From NCBI RefSeq assembly GCF_024218795.1, contig NZ_CP100400.1:3410001-3474000 (forward strand): a DNA stretch of 64,000 nt, given 5' to 3'. Position 1 is the first letter of the stretch. Each line of letters begins with the position of its first letter. The notes below the pieces were generated by a model. That model saw only the letters and a program-made list of their open reading frames with translations. It was not told the DNA's origin and did not search any database. This DNA comes from Halorussus aquaticus. Its GTDB lineage: Archaea > Halobacteriota > Halobacteria > Halobacteriales > Haladaptataceae. Below, piece after piece: positions 50,812-59,947 of the stretch. The translations under genes and the position numbers were made by a program.

Positions 50812-51609
50812 ATGATAGACCTGCGGTTCTCCGAGTCGGAACTCGAAGCGCGCCGAGAGCACATCGTCGAGTTCATCCGCGATACCGCTGCGGACGCGGG
50901 CACCGATCGGGCGGTCCTCGGACTCTCCGGGGGTATCGACAGCACGCTCACGGCCCACCTCGCCGTGGAAGCGCTCGGCGAGGAGAACCTCCACGGACTG
51001 GTCATGCCCGGCGCGGTCAGCGACGAGGAGAACATGAGCGACGCCGAGTGGGTGGCTCAGGAGTTGGCCATCCCCTACGACGTGTTCGAGATAAACCCCA
51101 TCGTGGACGCCTTCCTCGACACCTACCCCGAGGCGGAGGGCGACCAACTCGCGGTCGGTAACGCCCGCGCCCGGTCTCGGGCGGTCCTGAACTACCTCGT
51201 CGCCAACCACGAGGGTGCGCTCGTACTCGGCACCGGCAACCGGAGCGAGGCGCTGGTCGGCTACTTCACGAAGTACGGCGACGGCGCGGTCGATTGCCAT
51301 CCCATCGGCAACCTCTACAAGCAGCAGGTCCGCCAGTTGGCCGCTCACGTCGGCGTACCGGACGAACTGGTCGAGAAGCCGCCGACCGCCGGACTCTGGG
51401 CGGACCAGACCGACGAGGAGGAACTGGGAATCGGATACGACAGCCTCGACGCCATCCTCGCACTCCACATCGACGGTCCGCTGTCGGTCACGGCGACCGC
51501 ACGCGAGGTGGAAGAACTGACCGAGGAAGCGGTCCGGCGCGTCCGCGGGATGTACGAGCGAAGCCGACACAAGCGCCGAGTCCCGCCGTCGCCGGAACCG
51601 CTGGAGTAG
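50812..51609 (+). CDS. nadE: NAD synthetase, NH3-dependent type
   Basis: 265 residues. It amidates deamido-NAD with ATP and ammonia. The PP-loop SGGIDS is at about 39-44, with LVMPGAVSDEENMSDAE, ALVLGTGNRSEALVGYFTKYGDGAVD and KPPTAGLWADQTDEEELG, all typical. No glutaminase domain is present, so ammonia is the nitrogen donor or comes from a partner. TATA-like GTATTTAG lies about 30 bases before the ATG. Confidence 0.96.
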   Translation: MIDLRFSESELEARREHIVEFIRDTAADAGTDRAVLGLSGGIDSTLTAHLAVEALGEENLHGLVMPGAVSDEENMSDAEWVAQELAIPYDVFEINPIVDAFLDTYPEAEGDQLAVGNARARSRAVLNYLVANHEGALVLGTGNRSEALVGYFTKYGDGAVDCHPIGNLYKQQVRQLAAHVGVPDELVEKPPTAGLWADQTDEEELGIGYDSLDAILALHIDGPLSVTATAREVEELTEEAVRRVRGMYERSRHKRRVPPSPEPLE

Positions 51610-51610
51610 G

Positions 51611-52234
51611 CTAACTCCCGGACGCGTTCGCGACGATTCGCACGTGGTCGCCCTTCTGAAGGACGTACTCGGCGGAGGTCACCCGCTCGCCGTTCACCCG
51701 CACCTCGACCGTCTCGTTCGGGTCGTCGCCGTAGGTCGTCCCGTCGTAGGTGACTGTCTCGTTAGTAACCTCGATGCCGAGCGTCTGCATCGCGTAGGCG
51801 AGCGTCACGTCCTTCGCGTGGACGTGCCACTGTTGTCCGTCGCCGTTCTCGAAGTGGAAGGCGTCGGCCTGCAACTGGAACCGCTGTCGACTGAAGTCCA
51901 GTTGCTCGCCACCGATGCTGACGTCGATGGTCCCGTGATAGTGGACCGACCCTACCGCGGACGGACCGTTCGTTCCCGTCCCGCCCGTCTCCGCTCCGCT
52001 CGACCCCGGCGCGCCGCTGGAGAAGAACACCAGATACACCAGCAGACCGCCGAGCAGTATCGCACCGACTCCGGCCCCGTACAGCACGGCGTTCGACCCG
52101 CTCTCCTCGGCGTCTAACTCGGCGACGCGACGCCGTTCTATCCGACCGAGTTCGTCCCCGTGTTCGTCCCGAAGGTGTCGCAGGTACGCCGCTTCGTCGT
52201 CGAACGACGCTCCGCAGTGTTCACAGTCCTCCAT
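51611..52234 (-). CDS. Membrane-anchored protein with N-terminal C2H2 zinc finger
   Basis: 207 residues. The N-terminal C2H2 finger (CEHCGASFDDEAAYLRHLRDEH) is cytoplasmic, followed by one membrane helix (about 48-72) and a Gly/Ser/Thr linker. The external domain has His-rich strands (SVHYHGTIDVSIG, HFENGDGQQWHVHAKDVTLAYAMQ) that might bind metal. Such zinc-finger plus membrane proteins occur across haloarchaea without known role. It ends two bases after the nadE stop on the opposite strand. Confidence 0.78.
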   Translation of the reverse strand: MEDCEHCGASFDDEAAYLRHLRDEHGDELGRIERRRVAELDAEESGSNAVLYGAGVGAILLGGLLVYLVFFSSGAPGSSGAETGGTGTNGPSAVGSVHYHGTIDVSIGGEQLDFSRQRFQLQADAFHFENGDGQQWHVHAKDVTLAYAMQTLGIEVTNETVTYDGTTYGDDPNETVEVRVNGERVTSAEYVLQKGDHVRIVANASGS

Positions 52235-52470
52235 ACGGACACTCCCCTGTCTTCATCGGATTCGAGTACGACCCGGAGCCTTTCAGTCTTTGCGCCGAGG
52301 GCGAACGGGACGCTCTACGACTTGGACTCCCAGCACTCGCACGAGCGCGAACACGTGAATTGGAGTCCGAACGGCGTCCCGAGTAGCGCCGTCGGTCGAA
52401 CCCCACTTCGGACAGATTTCCACCGCTCCGTCCGGGGGTTTATCAATAGTCGCGCCGTAGCGCAATCTGA

Positions 52471-53589
52471 ATGGGTTCGACCGACCCGCCCGCCGACGGT
52501 CCATCGCTGGAGCGTTTGAATGCCGTGTTCCGCGTGTACGACGCCCGCCGCGACGGCGACCGGCTAGTGTACTACGGCGAACCGCTAGTCGCCCGCGAGC
52601 AACTGCTCGACGCCGTCTGGCCGCTGTTCCGCGAACACGGCTACGAGGTAACGTTGACCACCGAGACCGGCGAGTACGTTCTCGTGGCCGAACCGGCCGA
52701 CAACAGCATCGACGGGATTCCGTGGACGAACATCGGACTGTTCGTCTTGACGGTCGTCTCGACGCTCTACGCCGGAAGTCGGTGGTACCACATCAAGCCC
52801 TTCGAGAACCCGGCGAGGATAGTGGAGGCGTGGCCGTTCACCGCCGCGGTCCTCGGCGTGTTGCTCACGCACGAGTTGGGCCACTACGTGATGACTCGGT
52901 ACCACGGCGTAGACGCCACGCTGCCGTACTTCATCCCGATGCCCTCGCTCATCGGGACCATGGGAGCGGTCATCCGGATGAAGGGACAGATGCCCGACCG
53001 CGAGGCGCTGTTCGACATCGGCGTCGCGGGGCCGCTCGCTGGCCTCGTAGCGACGATTATCGTGACCGCAATCGGCGTCAGCTTACCGGCCGAACCAGTG
53101 CCGATGCAGTACGTCAACAGCGCCAACACCATCGAGGTCCAGTTCGGCTATCCGCCGCTCCTGAAGTTCATCGCGTGGGCGCTCGGCGAACAACTCACCT
53201 ACGCCGACCCCACGAAGATGGTCAGTCCGGTCGTCATCGGCGGGTGGGTCGGGATGTTCGTCACGTTCCTGAACCTCATCCCGGTCGGCATGCTCGACGG
53301 CGGTCACATCGTCCGGGCGATTCTCGGGGAGGAACAGGAGCGCATCGCCGCGCTGGTCCCGGTGGCGCTGTTCGGACTCGCGGCCTACGTCTTCTACGTC
53401 GAACACGTGAGCAACGCCTCGGTCCTGTGGGTGTTCTGGGGCTTACTGGCGACGTACGTCGCCTACGTCGGCCCGGCCCACCCCATCGACGACGAGGGGT
53501 TGGACTCGACGCGGAAGGTCATCGGGGTTCTGACGTTCGTGCTGGGAATCCTGTGTTTCACCCCGGTCCCCATCGAGATAATCACGTGA
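52471..53589 (+). CDS. Site-2 protease (M50), no PDZ domain
   Basis: 372 residues. A membrane zinc protease. HELGH is at 134-138 and the second motif NLIPVGMLDGGH at about 270-281. About 80 soluble residues precede the first helix (possible CBS-free regulatory head). It has no PDZ inserts, unlike the M50 protein at 33422-35212. The sequence YFIPMPSLIGTMGAVIRMK is typical of the archaeal/chloroplast EGY1-like branch. Substrate unknown. Confidence 0.92.
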   Translation: MGSTDPPADGPSLERLNAVFRVYDARRDGDRLVYYGEPLVAREQLLDAVWPLFREHGYEVTLTTETGEYVLVAEPADNSIDGIPWTNIGLFVLTVVSTLYAGSRWYHIKPFENPARIVEAWPFTAAVLGVLLTHELGHYVMTRYHGVDATLPYFIPMPSLIGTMGAVIRMKGQMPDREALFDIGVAGPLAGLVATIIVTAIGVSLPAEPVPMQYVNSANTIEVQFGYPPLLKFIAWALGEQLTYADPTKMVSPVVIGGWVGMFVTFLNLIPVGMLDGGHIVRAILGEEQERIAALVPVALFGLAAYVFYVEHVSNASVLWVFWGLLATYVAYVGPAHPIDDEGLDSTRKVIGVLTFVLGILCFTPVPIEIIT

Positions 53590-53751
53590 CGGCGGTCGCG
53601 GCTCAGTGTCGGCGCGGTACGACGACAGTCGCGGTACGGCGCTGACGCGGTACGGCGGCGGTCGCAGCTCCGTGTTGACATAGCACGGCGGCGGTCGCTA
53701 CGATGGAAACGTCACCTTCGAGACGAACGCGGTGTTCCGACGTAGCGACCT

Positions 53752-54645
53752 CTATCCTCCGCCGTGCGTGTACCCTCTGTCTGGCAACGTCTCGCCGTCC
53801 ATCTCGACCCCGGACGCCGTGACCTCGCCGACGACCGAAATCGGGGTCGGTGACGCTTCTCGTACGGTTTCGAGGGCGCGCTCGGGGACCGTGAAGACGA
53901 GTTCGAAGTCCTCGCCGAAGAACACCGAGCGCTCTCGGACCTCCGCCTCGCTGTCGGCCACCTCGCGGACCGCCTCGTCCACCGGGAGCGCGTCCCACCG
54001 GACCGAGAACCCGCAGTCGCTGGCCGCCGCGAGCTGGTGGAGCGACCGCGCGAGACCGTCGCTGGAGTCCATCATCGCGGTGGCGTACGGGGCGACTATC
54101 CGGCCCGCCTCGACTCTCGGTTCGAACCGGAACAGGTCGTTCGCGCGCTCCGTGTCGTTCCGTTCGGAGTCGCCGCGCTCGAACAGTTCGAGCGCCGCGC
54201 CCGTGCGCCCCAGAGTTCCCGTGACGCAGACGCGCTCGCCCGGACTCGCTCCCGAGCGCAGCACTGGGTCGTCGGTTCGTCCGAGCGCGGTCGTCGCCGC
54301 CGTGAACTCCCGGCTTTCGTCCAAATCGCCGCCGACGTACTCCGCGCCGACCGCCTCGCACACGTCGCTCGCGCCCGCGACGAAGTCCCCGAGGTCGGCA
54401 TCGTCGAATTCGGGCGCGGCGTACACCGCGACTGCGGCGGTGGCTTCGGCACCCATCGCCGCCACGTCCGACAGCGACGCCCCGACCGACCGCCACCCCG
54501 CGGTGTATCGGGTCGTCCCCGCCGGGAAGTCGGTCGTCTCGTGGAGCATGTCGGTCGTCAACACCTGTCCGTCCACGACCGCCGCGTCGTCGCCCGCGTG
54601 CGAGAGTCGGTCGGTGAGAAACGACAGTGCGGCCCGCTCGTCCAT
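53752..54645 (-). CDS. thiL: Thiamine-monophosphate kinase
   Basis: 297 residues. It converts thiamine phosphate to thiamine pyrophosphate with ATP. Motifs of the AIR-synthase-like fold are visible: GDDAAVVDGQVLTTDMLHETTDFP, GWRSVGASLSDVAAMGAEA, VGGDLDE and AMMDSSDGLARSLHQLA. The length is usual for the family. The 162 bases between the site-2 protease and this convergent gene contain short GCGGTACG/GGCGGTCG repeats only. Confidence 0.93.
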   Translation of the reverse strand: MDERAALSFLTDRLSHAGDDAAVVDGQVLTTDMLHETTDFPAGTTRYTAGWRSVGASLSDVAAMGAEATAAVAVYAAPEFDDADLGDFVAGASDVCEAVGAEYVGGDLDESREFTAATTALGRTDDPVLRSGASPGERVCVTGTLGRTGAALELFERGDSERNDTERANDLFRFEPRVEAGRIVAPYATAMMDSSDGLARSLHQLAAASDCGFSVRWDALPVDEAVREVADSEAEVRERSVFFGEDFELVFTVPERALETVREASPTPISVVGEVTASGVEMDGETLPDRGYTHGGG

Positions 54646-54881
54646 GCCCCGTGGTTGTCCGTCCGCGGTGAAAGGTCTGCGGTCTCGGACGCGTGAGACC
54701 GTACCTCGGCACGGCGAACGTCGGTGATTCGACTCGCTGGAGGAGCGGACGCGTCCTGTCCGGTCGAACTCGCGCGAAGCCGAGCGGTCGACTGCGGCCG
54801 GTTCGGTTCACGCCGACTCTTCGTCTCTGTTAAACCACGTCTCCGGTGGCTTCAAGCCCCGACCGACCGTCTGTGGACGCG

Positions 54882-55925
54882 ATGGACGTAGACCTCGGAG
54901 ACGCGCGTTCGATACTCGTCGGGTTCGGCGCTGGCGCTGTCGTCTTGGTCGCGCTCTACTCGCTGGTCGGACTGGAGGACGTGGCGTCTGCGCTCTCACG
55001 GGCCGACCCGTGGCTGGTCGCGTCGGTCTGCGTCGTGGCGATCGGATGGCTGTTCGCGTGGGCCATGGCGCTCCGGACCGTCCTCTCGGTCATCGCGGTC
55101 GAGGTGTCGGTCTGGCAGGCGTTCCTGCTGTTCGCCGGGGCGACGTTCGCGAACAACGTCACCCCGTTCGGGCAGGCGGGCGGCGAACCCTTCAGCGCGC
55201 TGCTGGTCTCGCGGACGACCGGGACCGAGTACGAGAACGGACTGGCGGCGGTCGCCAGCGTGGATACGCTCAACTTCGTGCCGTCCATCACGTTCGCGCT
55301 CGTCGGCGTGGGCTACTACGCGACCCAGTTCACTGCGGGCGACAGGGTGGAACTCGCCGCGCTGGCGCTCGTCGCGCTGGCGCTCGGGGTTCCGACACTC
55401 GCGTACCTCGGGTGGCGGAACCGACGCCGCGTCTCCGAGTTCGTCGTCTCGGCCGCGGTCCCGGTGGGACGGACGCTCGGTCGCGCCGTCCCCGGAGTCG
55501 CACCTCCGGACGAGGCGGAGATTCGCGGCCAAATCGAGGGCTTCTTCGCCGCGCTGGAGCGCGTCGGGGGCGACCACCACAAACTGGCGGTCGCGCTGTC
55601 GTTCTCGGCGCTCGGGTGGCTACTGCTGTCGCTGTCGCTGTGGCTCTCGTTGCTCGCGCTCGGCCACGCCGTCCCGTTCGCGGCCGCGCTGTTCATCGTC
55701 CCCCTCGGGAGCGTCGCGAGTATCACACCGTTGCCCGGCGGTCTCGGCGGCGTGGAACCCGCGTTGATTCTACTCATCGTCCCTATCACGGGCGTCGATG
55801 CCGGGACCGCCGCGGCCGCCGCGGTCCTCCACCGCGGAGCGACCTACCTGCTCCCGGTCCTGCTCGGCGGAAGCGCTACCGCCATGCTAGAGGCCAACAA
55901 CGTCCACGAATCCGCGAGCGACTGA
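54882..55925 (+). CDS. Flippase-like membrane protein (LPG_synthase_TM / YbhN family)
   Basis: 347 residues from ATG 54882, or 12 more if GTG 54846 is used. About eight membrane helices carry the family landmarks: RADPWLVASVCVVAIGW, NNVTPFGQAGGEPFSALLV, and the late ITPLPGGLGGVEPALILLI. In haloarchaea such proteins include AglD-like and lipid-carrier related factors. A role in glycolipid or polyprenol handling is possible. No glycosyltransferase is adjacent. Confidence 0.86.
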   Translation: MDVDLGDARSILVGFGAGAVVLVALYSLVGLEDVASALSRADPWLVASVCVVAIGWLFAWAMALRTVLSVIAVEVSVWQAFLLFAGATFANNVTPFGQAGGEPFSALLVSRTTGTEYENGLAAVASVDTLNFVPSITFALVGVGYYATQFTAGDRVELAALALVALALGVPTLAYLGWRNRRRVSEFVVSAAVPVGRTLGRAVPGVAPPDEAEIRGQIEGFFAALERVGGDHHKLAVALSFSALGWLLLSLSLWLSLLALGHAVPFAAALFIVPLGSVASITPLPGGLGGVEPALILLIVPITGVDAGTAAAAAVLHRGATYLLPVLLGGSATAMLEANNVHESASD

Positions 55926-56006
55926 CCGCCATCGTGCGGCGTTCTCTCACACTCAGCCACGGTCCGGAACGATGCCTTTAAACGCCGCGGAACGGAATTC
56001 GTGGGT

Positions 56007-56462
56007 ATGACGACGCTCTACGACGTTCCCGCGGACGACCTCATCGACGCGGTCGCCGCGAACCTGGAGGACCGAATCGACGAACCCGACTGGGCCAAGT
56101 ACACCAAGACCGGCGAGGGCCGCGAACTCCCGCCCGAACAGGAGAACTTCTGGCACCGACGCGCCGCCAGTCTGCTCCGGAAGGTCGCCACCGACGGTCC
56201 CGTCGGCGTCGAGCGACTCTCGACCGAGTACGGCGACAAGAAGGACGGCTCGAACCGCTATCAGGTCGCTCCGGAACACCGCACGGACGGAAGCAAGAAG
56301 GTCATCCGGACGATGCTCCAGCAACTCGAAGACGAGGATCTCGTGGACACGGAGGGCAGCGCGGGCCGCATCGTGACCGGAGAAGGCCGCAGTCTTCTCG
56401 ACGACGTCGCGGGCGAGGTCATGGAAGACCTCGACCGGCCGGAACTCGAACGCTACGCGTAG
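56007..56462 (+). CDS. rps19e: Ribosomal protein S19e
   Basis: 151 residues, archaeal/eukaryotic-type small-subunit protein. It begins [21 protein letters not shown] and keeps [23 protein letters not shown] and [12 protein letters not shown], all standard S19e segments in a winged-helix fold. A TATA-like CTTTAAACG (55976-55984) lies about 25 bases before the ATG. The order S19e then PDCD5 protein then a PP-loop protein is typical of archaeal chromosomes. Confidence 0.96.
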   Translation: MTTLYDVPADDLIDAVAANLEDRIDEPDWAKYTKTGEGRELPPEQENFWHRRAASLLRKVATDGPVGVERLSTEYGDKKDGSNRYQVAPEHRTDGSKKVIRTMLQQLEDEDLVDTEGSAGRIVTGEGRSLLDDVAGEVMEDLDRPELERYA

Positions 56463-56593
56463 ACGACGCCGAGGTATTTTTCGCCGCGCCGACCAGTCGG
56501 TCGCTGCTCGGCACTGCGGTAACCGACACCCCTCACCCAGCGTCGCCTCTCCGTAATCATTTTTGGCCGTGGGCGTTTACTACGACACAACAC

Positions 56594-56935
56594 ATGAGCG
56601 AACAGCCCGACGACGAGCGACTCGAAGAACTCCGCAAGCAGAAGATGGAAGAGATGCAGGAACAGGCCGACCAAGGCGAGGCCCAGGAACAGGCCCAACA
56701 GCAGGCCGACGCACAGAAGCAGGCGATGCTCCGCAAGCACCTCACCGACGGCGCGCGCAAGCGACTCAACTCCGTCCGGATGAGCAAGCCCGACTTCGCC
56801 GACCAAGTCGAGCGCCAGATTCTCGCGCTGGCCCAGAGCGGCCGCGTGAACGGTAAAATCGACGAGGACAAGATGAAGGAACTGCTCCGCGAACTCAAGC
56901 CCGACTCCAAGAGCTTCAACATCCGTCGTCGGTGA
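56594..56935 (+). CDS. PDCD5-family DNA-binding protein
   Basis: 113 residues. A highly charged Gln/Glu helix (about 5-45) is followed by a compact three-helix core, with the family block [35 protein letters not shown] and the end KSFNIRRR. Archaeal members bind DNA or nascent-chain machinery; the precise role is open. Its stop overlaps a possible GTG start of the next gene, so the two are co-transcribed. Confidence 0.95.
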   Translation: MSEQPDDERLEELRKQKMEEMQEQADQGEAQEQAQQQADAQKQAMLRKHLTDGARKRLNSVRMSKPDFADQVERQILALAQSGRVNGKIDEDKMKELLRELKPDSKSFNIRRR

Positions 56936-56937
56936 GG

Positions 56938-57528
56938 ATGGACCTCGGGCTACTCTACAGCGGCGGGAAGGACTCGACGCTCGCCGCCCTCCTGCTCGAC
57001 GATTTCTACGACGTGACGCTCGTCACCGCCACGTTCGGCGTCGCGGACGCGTGGGACCACGCCCGCCGGACCGCCGAGGAACTCGGCTTCGACTTCGAGA
57101 CGGTCGAACTGGACGGCGACGTGGCCGGAGAAGCCGTCGAACAGATGGTCGAAGACGGCTACCCGCGCAACGGCATCCAGCAGGTCCACCTCCACGCGCT
57201 GGAGACGGTCGCCGAGATGGGGTTCGACGCGGTGGCCGACGGGACGCGCCGCGACGACCGAGTCCCGTCCGTCTCGCGCGCGCAGGCCCAGAGCCTCGAA
57301 GACCGCCACGGCGTCGAGTACATCGTCCCGCTGGCGGGGTTCGGAAGGGGCGCGGTCGATGCGCTGGTCGCGGAGACGCTCGACGTGACCGTCGGACCCA
57401 GCGAGGAGATTCCGAAGGCCGACTACGAAGACGAACTTCGCGCACTCTTGGCCCGGGAACACGGCGACGACGCCGTGGCAGAGGTGTTCCCCGACCACAC
57501 CCAGACCTACGTCACGGGTTTCTCGTAA
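56938..57528 (+). CDS. PP-loop ATP-binding protein (Dph6-related)
   Basis: 196 residues from ATG 56938 (GTG 56932 is an alternative). The PP-loop YSGGKDSTLAALLL near the N-terminus forms an adenylate intermediate with ATP. The later segment VADGTRRDDRVPSVSRAQAQSLEDRHGVEYIVPLAGFGRGAVD resembles the diphthamide amidase/asparagine-synthetase-like PP-loop branch. The reaction could be amide ligation, as in diphthamide synthesis, or thiolation. Its operon with PDCD5 and S19e suggests a translation role. Confidence 0.82.
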   Translation: MDLGLLYSGGKDSTLAALLLDDFYDVTLVTATFGVADAWDHARRTAEELGFDFETVELDGDVAGEAVEQMVEDGYPRNGIQQVHLHALETVAEMGFDAVADGTRRDDRVPSVSRAQAQSLEDRHGVEYIVPLAGFGRGAVDALVAETLDVTVGPSEEIPKADYEDELRALLAREHGDDAVAEVFPDHTQTYVTGFS

Positions 57529-57593
57529 CTGCGGAGTTCGCCCGTCGAACGGTATTTTACGGCACAGATGTGTACTGTGGTATTAGAAAATAG

Positions 57594-57606
57594 TTTATAT
57601 ATTTTA
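57594..57606 (+). promoter_or_regulatory. AT-rich promoter of the small secreted peptide
   Basis: TTTATATATTTTA about 27 bases before the ATG at 57627. Upstream, CACAG and CTGTG form an inverted repeat at 57563-57579. The strong TATA implies a leaderless, regulated transcript. Confidence 0.6.
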
Positions 57607-57626
57607 TCTGTTGTATATGATGCACT

Positions 57627-57878
57627 ATGAGAGCGATACAGAGTGCCATGGTCGTAGCGGTCCTCCTCGTAGCGACTGTCGGAATCGGGGCTGGCGCTCC
57701 GATAACGCAGTCGGTCACCGCCGACTCGGTCGTGACGTCGAACGACGTCGGTACGGACATGTGCCTCGCGCCCGCCAGCGGCGACGTGAGTACCCAGTGT
57801 GGCGGTGACAACGACTACGATAACGACGGTGACGGCGACTGCACGATGATTCTGGTCTGCGGCGAACCGCTCGGCTAG
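57627..57878 (+). CDS. Small secreted peptide with four cysteines
   Basis: 83 residues. The signal peptide spans about 1-24 (MRAIQSAMVVAVLLVATVGI then GAGA), and cleavage would leave about 59 residues. The mature part has Cys46, Cys58, Cys72 and Cys78, enough for two disulfides, and an Asp-rich loop (DNDYDNDGDGD) that could bind calcium. It resembles no named family I know. A halocin-like or cell-surface peptide is possible. No immunity or transporter gene is adjacent. Confidence 0.75.
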   Translation: MRAIQSAMVVAVLLVATVGIGAGAPITQSVTADSVVTSNDVGTDMCLAPASGDVSTQCGGDNDYDNDGDGDCTMILVCGEPLG

Positions 57879-57998
57879 TGCCGAGTTCCCCCGCTGTTTT
57901 CGCGTCGGAACGGAACGCCGGTAACGCTCTGGAACCGGTGACGCGGTCTGCCGACGAGAAGTAAAAGCTTCAAGCGCGCGCTCGCCCAACGCACTCCC

Positions 57999-59306
57999 AT
58001 GTACGACCGAATCAAGGGCTTCCGCGACTTCTACCCCGGCGAGATGGGCGCGCGTCGCGAGATGTTCGACATGCTCGAAGCGACCGCGCGCCAGTACGGC
58101 TTCCGGGAGATCGGGACGCCCGCGCTGGAGCGCACCCAGATGTACGTGGACAAGAGCGGCGAGGAGATCGTCGAGGAACTGTACAGCTTCGAGGACCAAG
58201 GCGGCCGCGACGTGGCGTTGACTCCCGAACTCACGCCGACGGTCGCTCGGATGGTCGTGGCGAAACAACAGGAACTCTCCAAGCCCATCAAGTGGTTCTC
58301 GACTCGTCCGTTCTGGCGCTACGAGGAACCCCAGCAGGGCCGCTTCCGGGAGTTTTACCAGACCAACGTCGACATCTTCGGCTCCTCGGACCCGGCGGCC
58401 GACGCCGAGGTCCTGTCGTACGCGGCCGACGCGCTGACCGGTCTCGGTCTCACGGGCGACGACTTCGAGTTCCGGGTGAGCCACCGTGACATCCTCGGCG
58501 GCCTGCTCGAAGCCTTCGACGCCGACGTGGACACCGCGGCGGCCATCCGCGCGGTAGACAAGAGCGCGAAGGTCGAGGACGAGGAGTACTACGGCCTGCT
58601 CTCGGACGCGGGCCTTTCCTATTCGCAGGCCGAGGAGTTCGACGACCTACTCGACACACCAGAGGAGGACCTGGACGAACTCGTCGCGTTCGCCGGGACC
58701 GAGCGCGTCGAAGAAGCGGTGACGAACCTCCAGAACGTCCTCGAAGCCACGGCCGACTTCGGCGCGCGCGAGTACTGCGACCTCTCGCTCCGGACCGCCC
58801 GGGGTCTCGACTACTACACTGGCGTCGTCTTCGAGTGCTTCGACGCGACCGGCGAGGTCAAGCGCTCGGTGTTCGGCGGCGGCCGGTACGACGACCTCAT
58901 CGAGAGCTTCGGCGGCCAACCCACGCCCGCGGTCGGCGTCGCGCCCGGGGCCGCCCCGCTGTCGCTGCTCTGCCAGCGCGCTGGCGTCTGGCCGGACGAG
59001 GAACTCGCGACCGACTACTACGTCCTGCAGGTGGGCGACACTCGCGACGTGGCCGCCGAGGTCTCACGCGAACTTCGGGCCGAGGGCCACGTCGTGGAGA
59101 CCGACGTGTCGGGCCGAAGCTTCGGTGCGCAACTCGACTACGCGGACTCCATCGGCGCGGAGACGGTGGTCATCGTCGGCGAACAGGACCTCGCCGACGG
59201 GAACGTGACCGTCAAGGACATGGACTCGGGCGAGCAGACGCAGGTCCCCGTGGACGACTTCCCGCCCGAAGACGTTGCCCGGCCGACCTACGAGGACTTC
59301 GAGTAG
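57999..59306 (+). CDS. hisS: Histidyl-tRNA synthetase
   Basis: 435 residues, class II synthetase. It begins IKGFRDFYPGEM, with motif 1 around GFREIGTPALE, motif 2 RYEEPQQGRFREFYQTNVDIFG, the histidine motif ARGLDYYTGVVFECF, and motif 3 around GGGRYDDLIESFGG and AVGVAPG. The C-terminal anticodon-binding domain (about 335-430) is complete. The signature HisA/HisB segments are intact. It stands alone on the plus strand. Confidence 0.97.
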   Translation: MYDRIKGFRDFYPGEMGARREMFDMLEATARQYGFREIGTPALERTQMYVDKSGEEIVEELYSFEDQGGRDVALTPELTPTVARMVVAKQQELSKPIKWFSTRPFWRYEEPQQGRFREFYQTNVDIFGSSDPAADAEVLSYAADALTGLGLTGDDFEFRVSHRDILGGLLEAFDADVDTAAAIRAVDKSAKVEDEEYYGLLSDAGLSYSQAEEFDDLLDTPEEDLDELVAFAGTERVEEAVTNLQNVLEATADFGAREYCDLSLRTARGLDYYTGVVFECFDATGEVKRSVFGGGRYDDLIESFGGQPTPAVGVAPGAAPLSLLCQRAGVWPDEELATDYYVLQVGDTRDVAAEVSRELRAEGHVVETDVSGRSFGAQLDYADSIGAETVVIVGEQDLADGNVTVKDMDSGEQTQVPVDDFPPEDVARPTYEDFE

Positions 59307-59352
59307 TTTCGCTTGTCCAAGGTTTTTGGGAGCCACCGTCATAGCTCCGGAC

Positions 59353-59727
59353 ATGGCCAACAGTTCTGTCACGTTCGAGAAGAAGCGACTGATCGCCGTG
59401 CTGTCGGTGCTGACGTTCGGTCTCACGGCCTTGTTCGCCGTCGTGGGATTGGAGTTCCTCGTCCCGACTATCTTCGTCCTCGGGTTCTTCATCGTCGTGC
59501 CGTTAGTCGCCCTGCTGGGCGACTCTCTCCCGATGGTCGAGACCGACGCAGAGGGCGTCGAAGTCGAACGGGAGACGACTCCCGACGACCCGGTAGAGCA
59601 ACTGCGAGCGCGCTACGCGCGCGGCGAACTGACCGACGCGGAGTTCGAGCGGCGTCTCGAACGACTGTTAGAGACCGAGGACGTCGAGGCGGCGGGGTCG
59701 AGAGAGCGCGTGTTCGACCGGGAGTGA
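59353..59727 (+). CDS. Small membrane protein with SHOCT domain
   Basis: 124 residues with two membrane helices (about 12-52) and a C-terminal SHOCT motif (DDPVEQLRARYARGELTDAEFERRLERLLE). This pattern is common in haloarchaea and bacteria, where SHOCT probably mediates oligomer formation. The start is ATG 59353, 47 bases after the hisS stop. Function unknown. The 200 bases after it show no gene until the truA promoter. Confidence 0.85.
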   Translation: MANSSVTFEKKRLIAVLSVLTFGLTALFAVVGLEFLVPTIFVLGFFIVVPLVALLGDSLPMVETDAEGVEVERETTPDDPVEQLRARYARGELTDAEFERRLERLLETEDVEAAGSRERVFDRE

Positions 59728-59919
59728 GCAGTTCCGAGAGCGACGGCTGGCGGAGTGGCGAACAGACGACACCGACGACCCGCGGAGAGACGTGCCGTAC
59801 TATCGCAGACCGCTCCGCGGCGGCTCTCAGGTCACGTGACGGATTGGTCCCGTTCTGGTACGTAAACTCTCGCGGGGACGGCGACAGCGGTTCGCAGTCA
59901 CCGCCGTCGCTCCTGTCGG

Positions 59920-59929
59920 TTTAAATACC
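59920..59929 (+). promoter_or_regulatory. TATA box of truA
   Basis: TTTAAATACC centred about 24 bases before the ATG at 59948. This supports that ATG over the GTG at 59933, which would lie upstream of the expected transcript start. Confidence 0.6.
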
Positions 59930-59947
59930 TCGGTGACGGAACACGGG

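Noticed and set aside
53590-53751. GCGGTACG/GGCGGTCG short repeats between the protease and thiL genes
   Set aside because: They are irregular and short, likely GC-rich drift between convergent genes.
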